Shown piece by piece: positions 24,707 through 33,332 of a stretch of DNA of 43,123 nt (the first letter of the stretch is position 1; every line of letters begins with the position of its first letter). The notes below the pieces were generated by a model. It did not search any database. It saw only the letters and a program-made list of their open reading frames with translations, and was not told where the DNA came from. The translations under genes and the position numbers were made by a program. This DNA comes from an uncultured Eubacteriales bacterium (GTDB lineage: Bacteria; Bacillota; Clostridia; Peptostreptococcales; Anaerovoracaceae). The DNA is taken from the NCBI GenBank assembly GCA_902786855.1, contig CADAEH010000021.1:1-43123 (forward strand), read 5' to 3'.

Positions 24707-24734
24707 AGAGCTGCTGTAAAGCGGCTCTTCTTTT
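24707..24734 (+). terminator. Terminator of the metallophosphatase gene
   Basis: AGAGCTGC (24707-24714) pairs with GCGGCTCT (24721-24728) with one wobble and a 6-base loop, followed by TCTTTT. Confidence 0.7.
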
Positions 24735-24814
24735 ATATACAGAATTCTGCAGCTGAATATCCGGGCAGAAGGCGCCACTGCCGTGTGACGATCACAAGCT
24801 TAACCGGCAGGCTA

Positions 24815-24842
24815 TTGACAATTACTATCGAAAATGTATAAT
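24815..24842 (+). promoter_or_regulatory. ssrA promoter
   Basis: TTGACA at 24815-24820 and TATAAT at 24837-24842 with a 16-base spacer. Transcription would start about a dozen bases before the mature tmRNA 5' end, leaving a short precursor for RNase P to trim. Confidence 0.8.
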
Positions 24843-24860
24843 AATGTACTGCTGATACAT

Positions 24861-25215
24861 GGGGACGCACTGGTTTCGACAGGTGTGTGGAACGAGGATA
24901 AGCGAGCCGTGGCGGTGATCCACGATAAAAGTACCCGTTTACAAAGAAACGCTAAAACAAACAACAATTTCGCACTGGCTGCATAGTTCAGCCCCGCGCG
25001 TCGGCCTGAGTTCACCTGCAGGCTCAGATCCCGGCGTCATTTATGCAGGAAACCTCTTACGCGACCTCCCGTTAACGTAAGAGGACCTAACGGGATAGTC
25101 TGCATCGAGTCTGCCGTGTGACGCCCTGCAGGCAAAATCAAATACCCGGCTGCGCTCGGAGAAATTCTTCCGGAAATATTCTTGGACGTGGGTTCGATTC
25201 CCACCGTCTCCACCA
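24861..25215 (+). ncRNA. ssrA: tmRNA (transfer-messenger RNA)
   Basis: One-piece tmRNA of about 355 bases. The 5' GGGGACG (24861-24867) pairs with CGTCTCC (25205-25211) to form the acceptor stem, and the 3' end carries GGGTTCGATTCCCACC-type T-arm sequence and an encoded CCA ending at 25215. The tag reading frame runs from GCT at 24951 to TAG at 24984-24986 and encodes AKTNNNFALAA, ending in the ALAA degradation signal. Together with SmpB it rescues stalled ribosomes and tags the unfinished protein. The 3' end of ssrA is a well-known integration site for genomic islands, and mobile-element genes begin right after it here. Confidence 0.97.
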
Positions 25216-25222
25216 CTTTCTT

Positions 25223-25256
25223 AGCTCCAGAGAGAAATCTCTGGAGCTCTTTATTT
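25223..25256 (+). terminator. ssrA terminator
   Basis: AGCTCCAGAGA (25223-25233) pairs perfectly with TCTCTGGAGCT (25238-25248), with a GAAA loop, followed by CTTTATTT. It begins eight bases after the tmRNA CCA. Confidence 0.85.
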
Positions 25257-25466
25257 ACAACGGATGCGAGTGTTTTCAAGCAGTACAGCGATTTTTGCGA
25301 TTTCGATGAAAACGCATATGAACATGTTCATACCTATACAGACGTAGGTTTTTTGAGGGAAATAGTCAGAAAAATAGTCAGAAGCAAAGTGCCGGAAATC
25401 GCAAAAAATCGTCAAAAAACGCAGGCATAGTTGACGCGGCAGGAAAGAACTGCTCAGTATCAATTA

Positions 25467-25494
25467 GTTAGAAAAGTGTTCACACTTTTCTAAC
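25467..25494. repeat. Perfect inverted repeat, likely operator
   Basis: GTTAGAAAAGTG and CACTTTTCTAAC are exact complements with a 4-base TTCA centre. The T stretch is inside the arm and no T run follows, so it is not a standard terminator. It lies 80 bases ahead of the first small gene of the element and could bind a regulator or ParB. Confidence 0.6.
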
Positions 25495-25574
25495 CTCGAT
25501 CAATAATCGCACATTTGCAGACCTGATTTTCCTGCATTAGACTTAAATCAAAAAGGAAAGACGAGGTGTTCAGC

Positions 25575-25715
25575 ATGTTCAGACCCAAGATAAGATTCAC
25601 GCATGACGAGATAAGAGTGCTCGTCTTTGCTCTCAATGAATTGAGAAATACCCTTATAGCCGAGGGCCGCTACACTGATGCTGTAGACGAGCTCCTCATC
25701 AAGCTTCTTGACTGA
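25575..25715 (+). CDS. Small conserved-type ICE protein (46 aa)
   Basis: A 46-aa protein: it begins MFRPKIRFTHDEIRVLVF, continues ALNELRNTLIAEGRYTDAVD and ends ELLIKLLD. AAAGGAAAG and GAGGTG lie upstream of the ATG. Short proteins with this FTxxEIRxLxxxLNELRN pattern are, to my knowledge, common as the first gene in ICEs of gut Clostridia, though no function is established. It is mostly helical with no membrane segment. It may be a regulator or anti-restriction partner, but this is not shown. Confidence 0.7.
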   Translation: MFRPKIRFTHDEIRVLVFALNELRNTLIAEGRYTDAVDELLIKLLD

Positions 25716-25807
25716 CAGGTCCTTTTCTGCCGGTAATACATCCCTGCTCAATTCCGGGTGGGGATTTTTTATGCCAAAAGCCGGGGTGCCGGTAGAAAGG
25801 ATCAAAA

Positions 25808-26305
25808 ATGATAAGAAGCAAAAGAGAAAAAGAAGTTGGACTGTCCGAAGAAGAAAAGAAGATAGCAGCCAAGCTGAAAGAGCTTGCGGCGGCAGCAGAC
25901 AAAGAGGCGATGGAGGAGACTGACTATGAACAGATGAGTCCGATCGAACAGCTTTCTGCGGATATTGCTGCCCATCTTGCAAATAATGCTGCTTGCAGAA
26001 TTGCAGGAATCATCGAGGAGGCAGATCAAGGATCAGCGAAGCAGCTTGTCATTCGTTTTGAAAACAGCCACAGCAGGACGCTGGTGCGCATGATACAGGC
26101 GATCTTCCTGTCGCATGGAATGAAGCATGCAGCAGAGGAACTGGATGTCCTCGAAGATTGTGAGCCCTTCGACAGTGAGGTGGTTGATGCCTTTGCGGAT
26201 GAATTTCTGGGAGCTGAAGAAATTGACCGGTACACAGTAGAAGCATGGTTCATAGTTCCTGCTTCAGATAGTGAAGGTGAGGTGGTCGGATGGCTAAAGT
26301 CATAG
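25808..26305 (+). CDS. Hypothetical acidic protein upstream of parA
   Basis: Not recognised. The 165-aa product begins with a Lys/Glu-rich coiled-coil-like segment (about residues 5-40) and is strongly acidic at the C-terminus (LEDCEPFDSEVVDAFADEF). AGAAAGGA precedes the ATG. Its last 16 bases overlap the start of parA, so the two are translationally coupled. The position suggests a helper of the partition module. Confidence 0.75.
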   Translation: MIRSKREKEVGLSEEEKKIAAKLKELAAAADKEAMEETDYEQMSPIEQLSADIAAHLANNAACRIAGIIEEADQGSAKQLVIRFENSHSRTLVRMIQAIFLSHGMKHAAEELDVLEDCEPFDSEVVDAFADEFLGAEEIDRYTVEAWFIVPASDSEGEVVGWLKS

Positions 26306-27108
26306 CTATATGTAACCAGAAAGGCGGTGTCGGCAAGACGACAACTGCGCTCAATCTCGGTGCAGGCCTGGCAGGAGAAGGCAAGAAAGTGCTTTTGGTC
26401 GATTCAGATCCGCAAAGCGATCTCACAGCGTCAGCAGGGATCGAGGCTGACAGGATCGAGAAGTCACTTGGAAGGCTGATGTATCTGGCGACAGAGAACC
26501 ATAAACCTGATGTGCAGGACACGATCATACACCATGAAGAAGGTTTTGACCTTATCCCGTCCAATCTGGATCTTTCATCTATGGAGACCAGGCTGGTTAA
26601 CGCTATGAGCCGTGAGAAGGTACTGGACAATATCCTGAAAGACATAAAGCAGGATTATGATTATGTCCTGATCGACTGCATGCCATCGCTTGGTATGCTG
26701 ACCATCAACGCTCTTACGGCAGCAGACAGCGTTATAATCCCGGTCCAGGCGCAGTACCTGCCGGCCAAAGGAATGACGCAGCTTCTCAGGAGTATCGATA
26801 TGGTCCGGAGCCATACGAATGAAAACCTGAAGATCGACGGGATAGTGATGACATTGGTCGATGGCAGGACGAATCTTGCCAGAGATGTGATCAATGCCAT
26901 AAGGACCAACTACGGGATGCACATACGAATCTTCGATACGCAGATCCCGACAGGAGTTAAGGCTGCTGAGGCAAGCAAGACAGGCAGGAGCATTTTCGCC
27001 TATGATGGTGAGTGCAAACCGGCCAAAGCATATGAGGCGCTGACGAAGGAGGTGATAGCGGATGCCGAACGGAAGAGACAACGAGATAAAGCTGCCATCA
27101 CTCGATGA
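26290..27108 (+). CDS. parA: ParA-family ATPase
   Basis: A 272-aa ParA/Soj-type partition ATPase. The deviant Walker A is QKGGVGKTTTALNLG (residues about 9-23) with the signature Lys, followed by LLVDSDPQSDLTAS (A' box) and DYVLIDCMPSLGMLTINAL (Walker B). It has no N-terminal HTH, so it is the short, Soj-like form. It overlaps its upstream gene by 16 bases and parB by 47 bases. On ICEs such genes stabilise the excised circular form or influence gene expression. Confidence 0.95.
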   Translation: MAKVIAICNQKGGVGKTTTALNLGAGLAGEGKKVLLVDSDPQSDLTASAGIEADRIEKSLGRLMYLATENHKPDVQDTIIHHEEGFDLIPSNLDLSSMETRLVNAMSREKVLDNILKDIKQDYDYVLIDCMPSLGMLTINALTAADSVIIPVQAQYLPAKGMTQLLRSIDMVRSHTNENLKIDGIVMTLVDGRTNLARDVINAIRTNYGMHIRIFDTQIPTGVKAAEASKTGRSIFAYDGECKPAKAYEALTKEVIADAERKRQRDKAAITR

Positions 27109-28144
27109 GCTGTTTTCAAGCCAGCAGGAGAGAGATGAAGCGAAGCTCAAGCATATCTATGAGATACCAATAGATCAGATAGATCCCTTCCCTGATCACC
27201 CCTTTAAGGTAAGAGATGACGATGACATGTTGAACCTCATAGAAAGCATAAGGGCTCAGGGAGTGCTCACACCATGCATGGTGAGGAAGAAGAAGGACGG
27301 CAGGTATGAGCTTGTATCCGGGCACAGAAGAAAGCGTGCATGTGAACTCCTCGGGATGGACACACTGCGTTGTGAGATAGTAGACCTTTCAAAGGAGCAG
27401 GCCACGATTCTCATGACGGAGTCGAATTTCCAGAGGTCCACCATCCTGCCGTCCGAGAAGGCGTTCGCTTACAAGATGAGGCTCGATGCTATGAAGATGC
27501 TCGTATCCAGAATGGTGGAAAACCAGAAGAAGGGACGGAACTTCGGAGGGGAGCCGGTGGAACCGCAGCTTGAGAAGGCCAGGGAGCACCTGGTTAACTC
27601 ATACGGGTTATCTGAAGAATATGCAGATGCACTGGGTAACGCTGACTCCAGGAAACATGATCATAGCGTTGGCCCAGTGGGCCAAAGGTATAATTCAAGA
27701 GAAATGATAGCTAATGATGTAGGTGAAAGCAGCAGACAAATTCAACGGTATATCCGCCTCACAGAGCTTATCCCAGAACTACTGGACCTGGTCGATGAAG
27801 GAAAGATCGGGCTGAGGCCGGCTGTTGAGCTATCGTATATAGGCCACAGACAGCATGATGTTTATGACATGATAGAACAGGAGCAGGCTACTCCGACCCA
27901 CGAACAGGCAAAACGCATGAGAAGGTTGTTCGACGAGGGCAAACTCACACGTGAAGCCATTGAGGCGATCATGATGGAGCCCAAGAGCAATCAGCAGGAA
28001 AGGATCGTTCTTAGATCATCCAGATTCAACAGACTATTTCCGCCGGATCTTCCGGTATCCAAACGTGAGGATTATATAGCAGCGGCAATGGAGTATTACG
28101 GCAGACATCGTGAGAGGCAGAAAACGAGAGATGATGCCAGATAG
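27062..28144 (+). CDS. parB: ParB-family partition protein
   Basis: A 360-aa ParB/Spo0J-type protein that overlaps parA. The N-terminal ParB/Srx domain shows IPIDQIDPFPDHPFKVRDD, IRAQGVLTPCMVR and the CTP-binding VSGHRRKRACELLG. The central region has ESNFQRSTILPSEKAFAYKMR and the HTH SSRQIQRYIRLTELIPELLD. The C-terminal part is basic and helical. An unusual linker (HSVGPVGQRYNSRE, about residue 203) replaces sequence that is simpler in relatives; its DNA is a perfect palindrome at 27669-27685. The binding site parS was not identified. Confidence 0.93.
   Translation: MPNGRDNEIKLPSLDELFSSQQERDEAKLKHIYEIPIDQIDPFPDHPFKVRDDDDMLNLIESIRAQGVLTPCMVRKKKDGRYELVSGHRRKRACELLGMDTLRCEIVDLSKEQATILMTESNFQRSTILPSEKAFAYKMRLDAMKMLVSRMVENQKKGRNFGGEPVEPQLEKAREHLVNSYGLSEEYADALGNADSRKHDHSVGPVGQRYNSREMIANDVGESSRQIQRYIRLTELIPELLDLVDEGKIGLRPAVELSYIGHRQHDVYDMIEQEQATPTHEQAKRMRRLFDEGKLTREAIEAIMMEPKSNQQERIVLRSSRFNRLFPPDLPVSKREDYIAAAMEYYGRHRERQKTRDDAR
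27669..27685. repeat. Palindrome inside parB
   Basis: TTGGCCCA and TGGGCCAA are exact complements around a single G. It lies in the linker-coding part of parB and is followed by GGTATAATTC, a -10-like string. A coincidence of coding for Gly-Pro is possible. Confidence 0.45.
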
Positions 28145-28304
28145 TGCAGCCACACATAAATGATCATATTTGCAATGTGGATACAAATTCCCATCTCCTC
28201 CCCTGTAACCCCTCCTCTATCTACTACCAGTTACTACCCGAAGAAGAAATAAGTATCACATAACGTAATATATTAATAATAATCGCAATATAATGACATA
28301 TTAG

Positions 28305-28338
28305 GCGTTCAAGTCAGAAATGATTTGAGCGCTTTTTT
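28305..28338 (+). terminator. Terminator after parB
   Basis: A 12-bp stem (28305-28316 with 28321-28332), GAAA loop and two wobble pairs, followed by TTTTTT. It separates the partition operon from the adhesin genes. The 160 bases before it are AT-rich and gene-free. Confidence 0.85.
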
Positions 28339-28369
28339 CGTGTCAGGATTTTGCGGGAAAGGATGAAAT

Positions 28370-28543
28370 ATGACGAAAACCAAGGACAACAAACCCAGCG
28401 ATGACGTGATCATCTGCACGGACGATGCAGGCATGCAGCTCTATCTCAGTGAGAAGGCAGCCAACAGGCTCAGCTGGATTCTGACAGGTATCTGCGTGGT
28501 GCTCAGTCTGCCGGTGATCATCCTCGCATTCATGTGCATTTAG
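28370..28543 (+). CDS. Small single-pass membrane protein ahead of the adhesin (57 aa)
   Basis: Not a named family. The 57-aa product has a polar N-terminus (MTKTKDNKPSDDVIICTDD) and one C-terminal membrane helix (WILTGICVVLSLPVIILAFM). AAAGGA lies seven bases before the ATG. It ends 21 bases before the adhesin start with no terminator between, so both should be on one transcript. It may assist export or anchoring of the adhesin. Confidence 0.75.
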   Translation: MTKTKDNKPSDDVIICTDDAGMQLYLSEKAANRLSWILTGICVVLSLPVIILAFMCI

Positions 28544-28564
28544 CGGAAAGGAGACAATAACGCA

Positions 28565-31500
28565 ATGACAGACAACAAGTTTATCGATGCATTCAAGCGA
28601 ATGCTCACAATGACGCTTGCCCTGATCATGGTGCTCGGATCGGTGATCCCAATCGCGACCCAGGAAGCATCTGCTTTCGGCGGCAAGGTAGGCAGCAAGT
28701 ACACCGTAACTGACGGAGGCCAGATCAGATATGGATCCGGCGACGGTGGCTACAGTAATTCAAGAAAGTGTGATCTCGGTGACGATCTCGGCAGCAGGTA
28801 TTCATACTGTGTGCAGCCAGCTAAGAACTCGCCGCCAACAGGAACGGTGACGGTAGATAAGGTCGTTACGGATGAGGACGACAAGGGAAAGTGGAATGCT
28901 CTCAGAAATATCGTCTACTATTCGCCGTCCTACCCTGGTTACGACAACAACGTCAAGAACATCAGGGGAGACTACTACACAGGAGACTTCAGCAAGGACT
29001 GGGGAATTGCCCATCTGGCACTCTCCTATGTCTATGCAGGAAGACCATCGGATATGGCTACCTGGAACGGAACACACGCATCCGGACTCGGAGAGGTATG
29101 GACGAAGGCCAAGAAACTGGGCGATGCTCTCTGGAAGGCTGACAGCTCGAAAGATGATGCAGTACCAGACAGCTTCAAGGTATTCATCGCGTATATGTCC
29201 GGAGTACAGGACATGATAGTCGGCTATCTGGAAGCACCCGGCTACCTGAATATGAAAAAGGTCAGCAACAGGACTTCTATCACAGACGGCAATAACTGCT
29301 ATTCGATCGCCGGAGCTGAATACACTGTATATGACAGCTCCAATAAAGCATTGGGCACACTCACTCTTAAAGCCAATGGTGAGAGCAATACTATAGAGCT
29401 TCTGGAGGGTAAGTATACGGTCAAGGAGACAAAGGCTCCTCCGGGATACGCAAAAGATGACGGAACATATTCGGTGAAAGTCGTGTCTGAAGAAACAACG
29501 ACATTCACAGCCAAAGACGAGCCTATCACAGATCTGATCGAGCTCATGCTCACAAAGAACCCGGTCGGCTATCCGCATGACCATGGCGAAGGCGACGCGA
29601 CTCTTAAGGGAGCCGTATATGAATTCAAATTTTATGCAGGGCAGTACGATACCGCTGCAGCCGCTGAGGCATCTAACACTCTCAAGGCAACATGGAACCT
29701 CGTGACAGATGACAACGGAAAAATCAGCGGACAGAACCCGGTGACAGCAAGCGGGATGAACAGCTCTGCCTTCTACAAGGATAAGGACGGAAAGACAGCG
29801 TATCCTCTCGGAACATATGTGATCCGTGAGGTCAAAGCACCTGAAGGATACCTTGTCAACGATGCAAAGCTTGTAGGGCACGTTACAGAGGACGGCACAG
29901 ACAACCTCCATGTGAAGACTTACAACGAGAAAATCAAGGGTGATGATACTATCCAGAGAGGCGGAGTAAAGCTCGCTAAGATCGATAACGACCTGGATAC
30001 TAATTATGCCCAGGGTGATGCAACACTCGCAGGTGCTGAATTCACCATCTACAACCAGTCGAAGGAGACTGTAATGGTAGGCGGCAAGGAGATCGCAAAG
30101 GGCGGTGCTGCACTTGTTATCACCACGAACGCAGATGGAATCGCGACTTCAGATGCGCATGCACTCCCATACGGATCATATCTCGTCAAGGAAACTAAGC
30201 CTTCAAAAGGATATCTTCTCAATACTGAGTGGAGCAGGGCTTTCACTATCCGTGAGGACGGAAAGATCGTTGATCTGACCGAAGACAAGGTAAGAGAAGC
30301 TGTCATCCGTGGCGGAGTCCAGATCATCAAGAGAGACAAGGAACTTGTAAAGTCTGAGGCTCTCGGTGGCGCTCATCTCGACGGTATCGTCATGACCATC
30401 AAGAACGTATCCGGAAGAGACGTAGTAGTACGCAATGATCTCGACAACAAGACTGATAAGGTGGACTGGAAGAAGCTCGAATCCAAGAGCGCAATGTTCG
30501 AGGGTGAGTCGATCAAGAGAGTCCCTACAGGCAAGGACGTTGGCAAGATCACAGTCCACTGGAATGAAGAGAAGAAGGCATATACTGCTGAGACTCTGGT
30601 AGATGATCTTCCGTATGGAACCTACACTATCCGTGAGTCCAAGACCAACGAGACATACCAGAGAACTGACAAGACAGAGCACATGTTTACCATCAGAGAA
30701 GATGGTGTGATCGTCGCATTCGATGACAGCAAGAACGAGATGGCTCTTACTTTCGATGACTATGTATATCGTTCAGATGTTCAGGGCACAAAGATCGCTG
30801 ACTCAACTTCCGAGAGATTCTCGTTTGTTCCTTTCAAGATCATCTCAGTTACAAACGGTGAGACTCATGTAGTTGTCACTGACAAGAACGGCTTCTTCTC
30901 CACAAAGGACAGAAGAGCAGCCGGAGACCTCGATGAGGATGAGGATGCGGATACCGCAAGAAAGCAGAACCCGTTCGATGACCTGCTTGAGGCAAAGGAC
31001 ATCAAGACTGCAGACCTTGAGAAGAGATCCCAGGACATCCTTCACGGAGTATGGTTCGGAACAGGCGAGTTCGGAGACAAGGCTCCTATGAACAGCAAGT
31101 TCGGAGCTCTCCCATATGACTCATATATCCTCGAAGAGATGCCATGCGAACACAACGAGGGATATATCCTGCAGAAGTTCTACTTCACAGTAGACCAGAA
31201 ATCCCAGAACGGATTCGTTGATCTTGAGACCATCACGGATGATGTCCCTGAGATCGGAACTACTGCATCTGTAAACGGAAAGAACAAAGATATCCGTCCA
31301 CAGAAGGAGATCACACTTGTTGATGTGATCGAGTACAAGAATCTCAAGAAGGGTGAGACCTATATAGCCAAGGGAGTCCTGATGGACAAGGCAACAGGAA
31401 AGCCAGTACTTGACATCAATGGCAAAGAAATCACTGCAGAGCAGGAATTCAAGACATTCATGTCTAATGGCAAGGTCAAAGTGACATTCACATTCGATGC

Positions 31501-32722
31501 AACCAGCCTCTACGGTAAGGACACTGTAGTATTCGAGAAAGTCTACGACAGTGAAGGTCATGTTGCAGCGAAGCACGAAGAAATCAACGACGAAGGTCAG
31601 ACAGTGACATGGGAACACATGAAGCCTTCCTACGAGATGTACAAGATCCGTACCACAAAGGCTCCGTCTGCAGGAGACAAGTACGGCTTCTTCGCACAGG
31701 ACGAAGTCGAATACGAGGTCCATGTAGAGAATACCGGCAACATCGAGATCACGATGGATGTCACTGATCAGTTCACTCAGAACCCTGAGTATTTCACGGT
31801 TCCGAAGCTTAAGGATGTCAAATTCACTTCCAAGGGAACCTGGAACAACAAGGGCAAGGACGAGTTCAAAGCCAACATCACTCTGGAGCCAGGCGAGAAG
31901 GCTACTGTCACATACACCGCAGTCGTAAAGGACGAAGCAAAGGTATATCTTGCAGCCAAGGCAAAGGATTCCGACTCAAAGGACGACAAGGGCAATGACA
32001 CCAACAGGGTATACCAGAAGAACAAGACCGATGATAAGGACGGCTACTGGAACACTGCGAAGTGCGAGAACGTGACATATCCTAAGCCGGACAATCCTGA
32101 TGAGCCTGGAACGCTGGAGCCAAAGGACGACGTAGCACAGACTCCTGTACAGAAGCCTTCGATCGGCACTTCACTTGCCAACGGCAAGGGCGACAAGACT
32201 GTAGCTGCTGCCAAAGATACTCAGCTGATCGATACCATCGCTTATATAGGACTCGATACTTCCAAGTGGTATGTGTTCGAGGGAACACTGATGGTCAAGG
32301 ACAGCGGGGATCCGCTCGTAGAGCACGGCAAGCCTGTCACTGTCATGAGTGAGCCGTTCAAGCCGGCAAGGGCTAATGGTACGGCCAAGGTCAGCTTCAT
32401 CATCGATACAACAAACCTCGATGGTAAAGAGCTTGTAGCCTTCGAGAACTGCTACCGTCTAAAAGATTTCAAGAAGGGCGACGATGTATCCAAGGCAGAT
32501 AAGACTGTCGTAGCTGAGCATAAGGATCTCAATGACGAGGGCCAGACTGTCAAGGTATCCAAGACAGCCAAGAGTGTTCCGCCTAAGACAGGTGATAACA
32601 CCATGCTGTGGCTGTACGGTGGACTCTTTATCGCAGCAATGGGCGGTATGCTGTTCTTTGTAGCCAGAGAATATGCGAGAAAACGCAGACAGGCCAGAGA
32701 AGACGCTGAAATGTTTGCCTAA
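28565..32722 (+). CDS. Large surface adhesin: thioester domain, Cna-B repeats, VaFE/T-Q ester domains, sortase anchor
   Basis: A 1385-aa wall-anchored protein. A signal peptide covers residues 1-37 (ending ASA-FGG). Residues about 45-225 look like a thioester domain: Cys82 in YSYCVQP and Gln215 in SGVQDMIVG are the likely bond pair. About five Cna-B/SpaA-type domains follow, recognisable by repeated YGTYxIRE/YTVKETKAPPGY strings. Two VaFE (T-Q ester bond) repeats end in NDEGQTV and flank a CARDB/DUF11-like region. The anchor is PPKTGDNT, a membrane helix and an Arg/Lys-rich tail; the usual Leu of LPxTG is Pro here. It probably binds host or partner cell surfaces. No sortase gene is in the window. 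Confidence 0.92.
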   Translation: MTDNKFIDAFKRMLTMTLALIMVLGSVIPIATQEASAFGGKVGSKYTVTDGGQIRYGSGDGGYSNSRKCDLGDDLGSRYSYCVQPAKNSPPTGTVTVDKVVTDEDDKGKWNALRNIVYYSPSYPGYDNNVKNIRGDYYTGDFSKDWGIAHLALSYVYAGRPSDMATWNGTHASGLGEVWTKAKKLGDALWKADSSKDDAVPDSFKVFIAYMSGVQDMIVGYLEAPGYLNMKKVSNRTSITDGNNCYSIAGAEYTVYDSSNKALGTLTLKANGESNTIELLEGKYTVKETKAPPGYAKDDGTYSVKVVSEETTTFTAKDEPITDLIELMLTKNPVGYPHDHGEGDATLKGAVYEFKFYAGQYDTAAAAEASNTLKATWNLVTDDNGKISGQNPVTASGMNSSAFYKDKDGKTAYPLGTYVIREVKAPEGYLVNDAKLVGHVTEDGTDNLHVKTYNEKIKGDDTIQRGGVKLAKIDNDLDTNYAQGDATLAGAEFTIYNQSKETVMVGGKEIAKGGAALVITTNADGIATSDAHALPYGSYLVKETKPSKGYLLNTEWSRAFTIREDGKIVDLTEDKVREAVIRGGVQIIKRDKELVKSEALGGAHLDGIVMTIKNVSGRDVVVRNDLDNKTDKVDWKKLESKSAMFEGESIKRVPTGKDVGKITVHWNEEKKAYTAETLVDDLPYGTYTIRESKTNETYQRTDKTEHMFTIREDGVIVAFDDSKNEMALTFDDYVYRSDVQGTKIADSTSERFSFVPFKIISVTNGETHVVVTDKNGFFSTKDRRAAGDLDEDEDADTARKQNPFDDLLEAKDIKTADLEKRSQDILHGVWFGTGEFGDKAPMNSKFGALPYDSYILEEMPCEHNEGYILQKFYFTVDQKSQNGFVDLETITDDVPEIGTTASVNGKNKDIRPQKEITLVDVIEYKNLKKGETYIAKGVLMDKATGKPVLDINGKEITAEQEFKTFMSNGKVKVTFTFDATSLYGKDTVVFEKVYDSEGHVAAKHEEINDEGQTVTWEHMKPSYEMYKIRTTKAPSAGDKYGFFAQDEVEYEVHVENTGNIEITMDVTDQFTQNPEYFTVPKLKDVKFTSKGTWNNKGKDEFKANITLEPGEKATVTYTAVVKDEAKVYLAAKAKDSDSKDDKGNDTNRVYQKNKTDDKDGYWNTAKCENVTYPKPDNPDEPGTLEPKDDVAQTPVQKPSIGTSLANGKGDKTVAAAKDTQLIDTIAYIGLDTSKWYVFEGTLMVKDSGDPLVEHGKPVTVMSEPFKPARANGTAKVSFIIDTTNLDGKELVAFENCYRLKDFKKGDDVSKADKTVVAEHKDLNDEGQTVKVSKTAKSVPPKTGDNTMLWLYGGLFIAAMGGMLFFVAREYARKRRQAREDAEMFA

Positions 32723-32746
32723 CAACTGAATAATCAAATAAGACCG

Positions 32747-32783
32747 GGAGCGGAGGCTTAACTGCAGCCGCTCCTTTTCCTTT
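32747..32783 (+). terminator. Adhesin terminator
   Basis: GGAGCGG (32747-32753) pairs with CCGCTCC (32768-32774), with inner GGCT/AGCC pairing possible, followed by TTTTCCTTT. Confidence 0.75.
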
Positions 32784-32808
32784 GGAAAGAATACGGAGGG
32801 TAGTAACA

Positions 32809-33144
32809 ATGAACTATAACGAGAGAAAGTTCAACATGGACATTGCATCTGTCTGCGGTCTCAGGGAAGCAGTAATTGCAGATTTTCTCAGAGGACTTCA
32901 GGTAACAAGTGATGAAACGACATACAGACACGGATACTTCTGGGTGAAATGCACACAGAAAACAATAACAGTTCACATACCATTTTTGACTGAAGATATG
33001 GTGCGGCATTCAGTAAATAAGCTGGTGGAGAAAGGGATCATAAAGGTCGATGTTTTCAATGAAGATAAGTTCGACCATACCTACTGGTACACATTCACAG
33101 CTTACGGTAATGAACTGTTCGATGACAGCAGGTGCTTTGATTGA
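32809..33144 (+). CDS. Winged-helix protein, replication-initiator-like
   Basis: A 111-aa protein with a winged-helix outline: ASVCGLREAVIADFLRGL, then HIPFLTEDMVRHSVNKLVEKGIIKV, where the second part reads as the recognition helix and wing. Similar small domains occur at the N-terminus of phage replisome organisers and in ICE genes. ATG 32809 follows CGGAGGG; an in-frame TTG at 32782 is less likely. It opens a tightly overlapping gene set that runs to the YdbC gene. DNA binding is expected, but the target is unknown. Confidence 0.75.
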   Translation: MNYNERKFNMDIASVCGLREAVIADFLRGLQVTSDETTYRHGYFWVKCTQKTITVHIPFLTEDMVRHSVNKLVEKGIIKVDVFNEDKFDHTYWYTFTAYGNELFDDSRCFD

Positions 33145-33332
33145 AGCCAATTCCAAAGCCGCCGGGTATGCGTGTGCAGTGCCCGGATAATTGCAGATAC
33201 CGCGACAGACTCGCACCATTCTGCGGTTACTGCATGCTGGAAATAATGAATCGTAAGATACAAACGGAGGAAAGAGAAGATGGAAAAATCGATACAGAAA
33301 CTGCTGGACAAGCTGGGAAAGAAAGGCTTTGA
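33141..33332 (+). CDS. Small Cys-rich (zinc-ribbon-like) protein
   Basis: A 63-aa product with CPDNCRYRDRLAPFCGYCML, a Cys-x3-Cys-x9-Cys-x2-Cys arrangement that looks zinc-binding, followed by a charged tail. The start is probably the TTG at 33141, which overlaps the previous stop codon (TTGA) and has CAGGTG upstream; the ATG at 33168 has no ribosome site. Its 3' end overlaps the next gene by 53 bases in another frame. Similar small Cys-rich proteins are found in related ICEs, without known function. Confidence 0.65.
   Translation: MKPIPKPPGMRVQCPDNCRYRDRLAPFCGYCMLEIMNRKIQTEEREDGKIDTETAGQAGKERL

Larger units (their letters stand above)
25216..25574. other. Gene-free left edge of the mobile element
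   Basis: No convincing gene. The stretch holds the terminator at 25223, a tandem AAATAGTCAGAA repeat near 25361-25384, and a perfect inverted repeat at 25467-25494. AT-rich GTGAT/GCGATTTTTGCGATTT sequence lies between. It is where an attachment site and operators of the element would be expected. Confidence 0.5.

Noticed and set aside
25182-25430. Plus-strand frame running out of ssrA
   Set aside because: It starts inside the tmRNA, crosses its terminator and resembles no integrase or other family.
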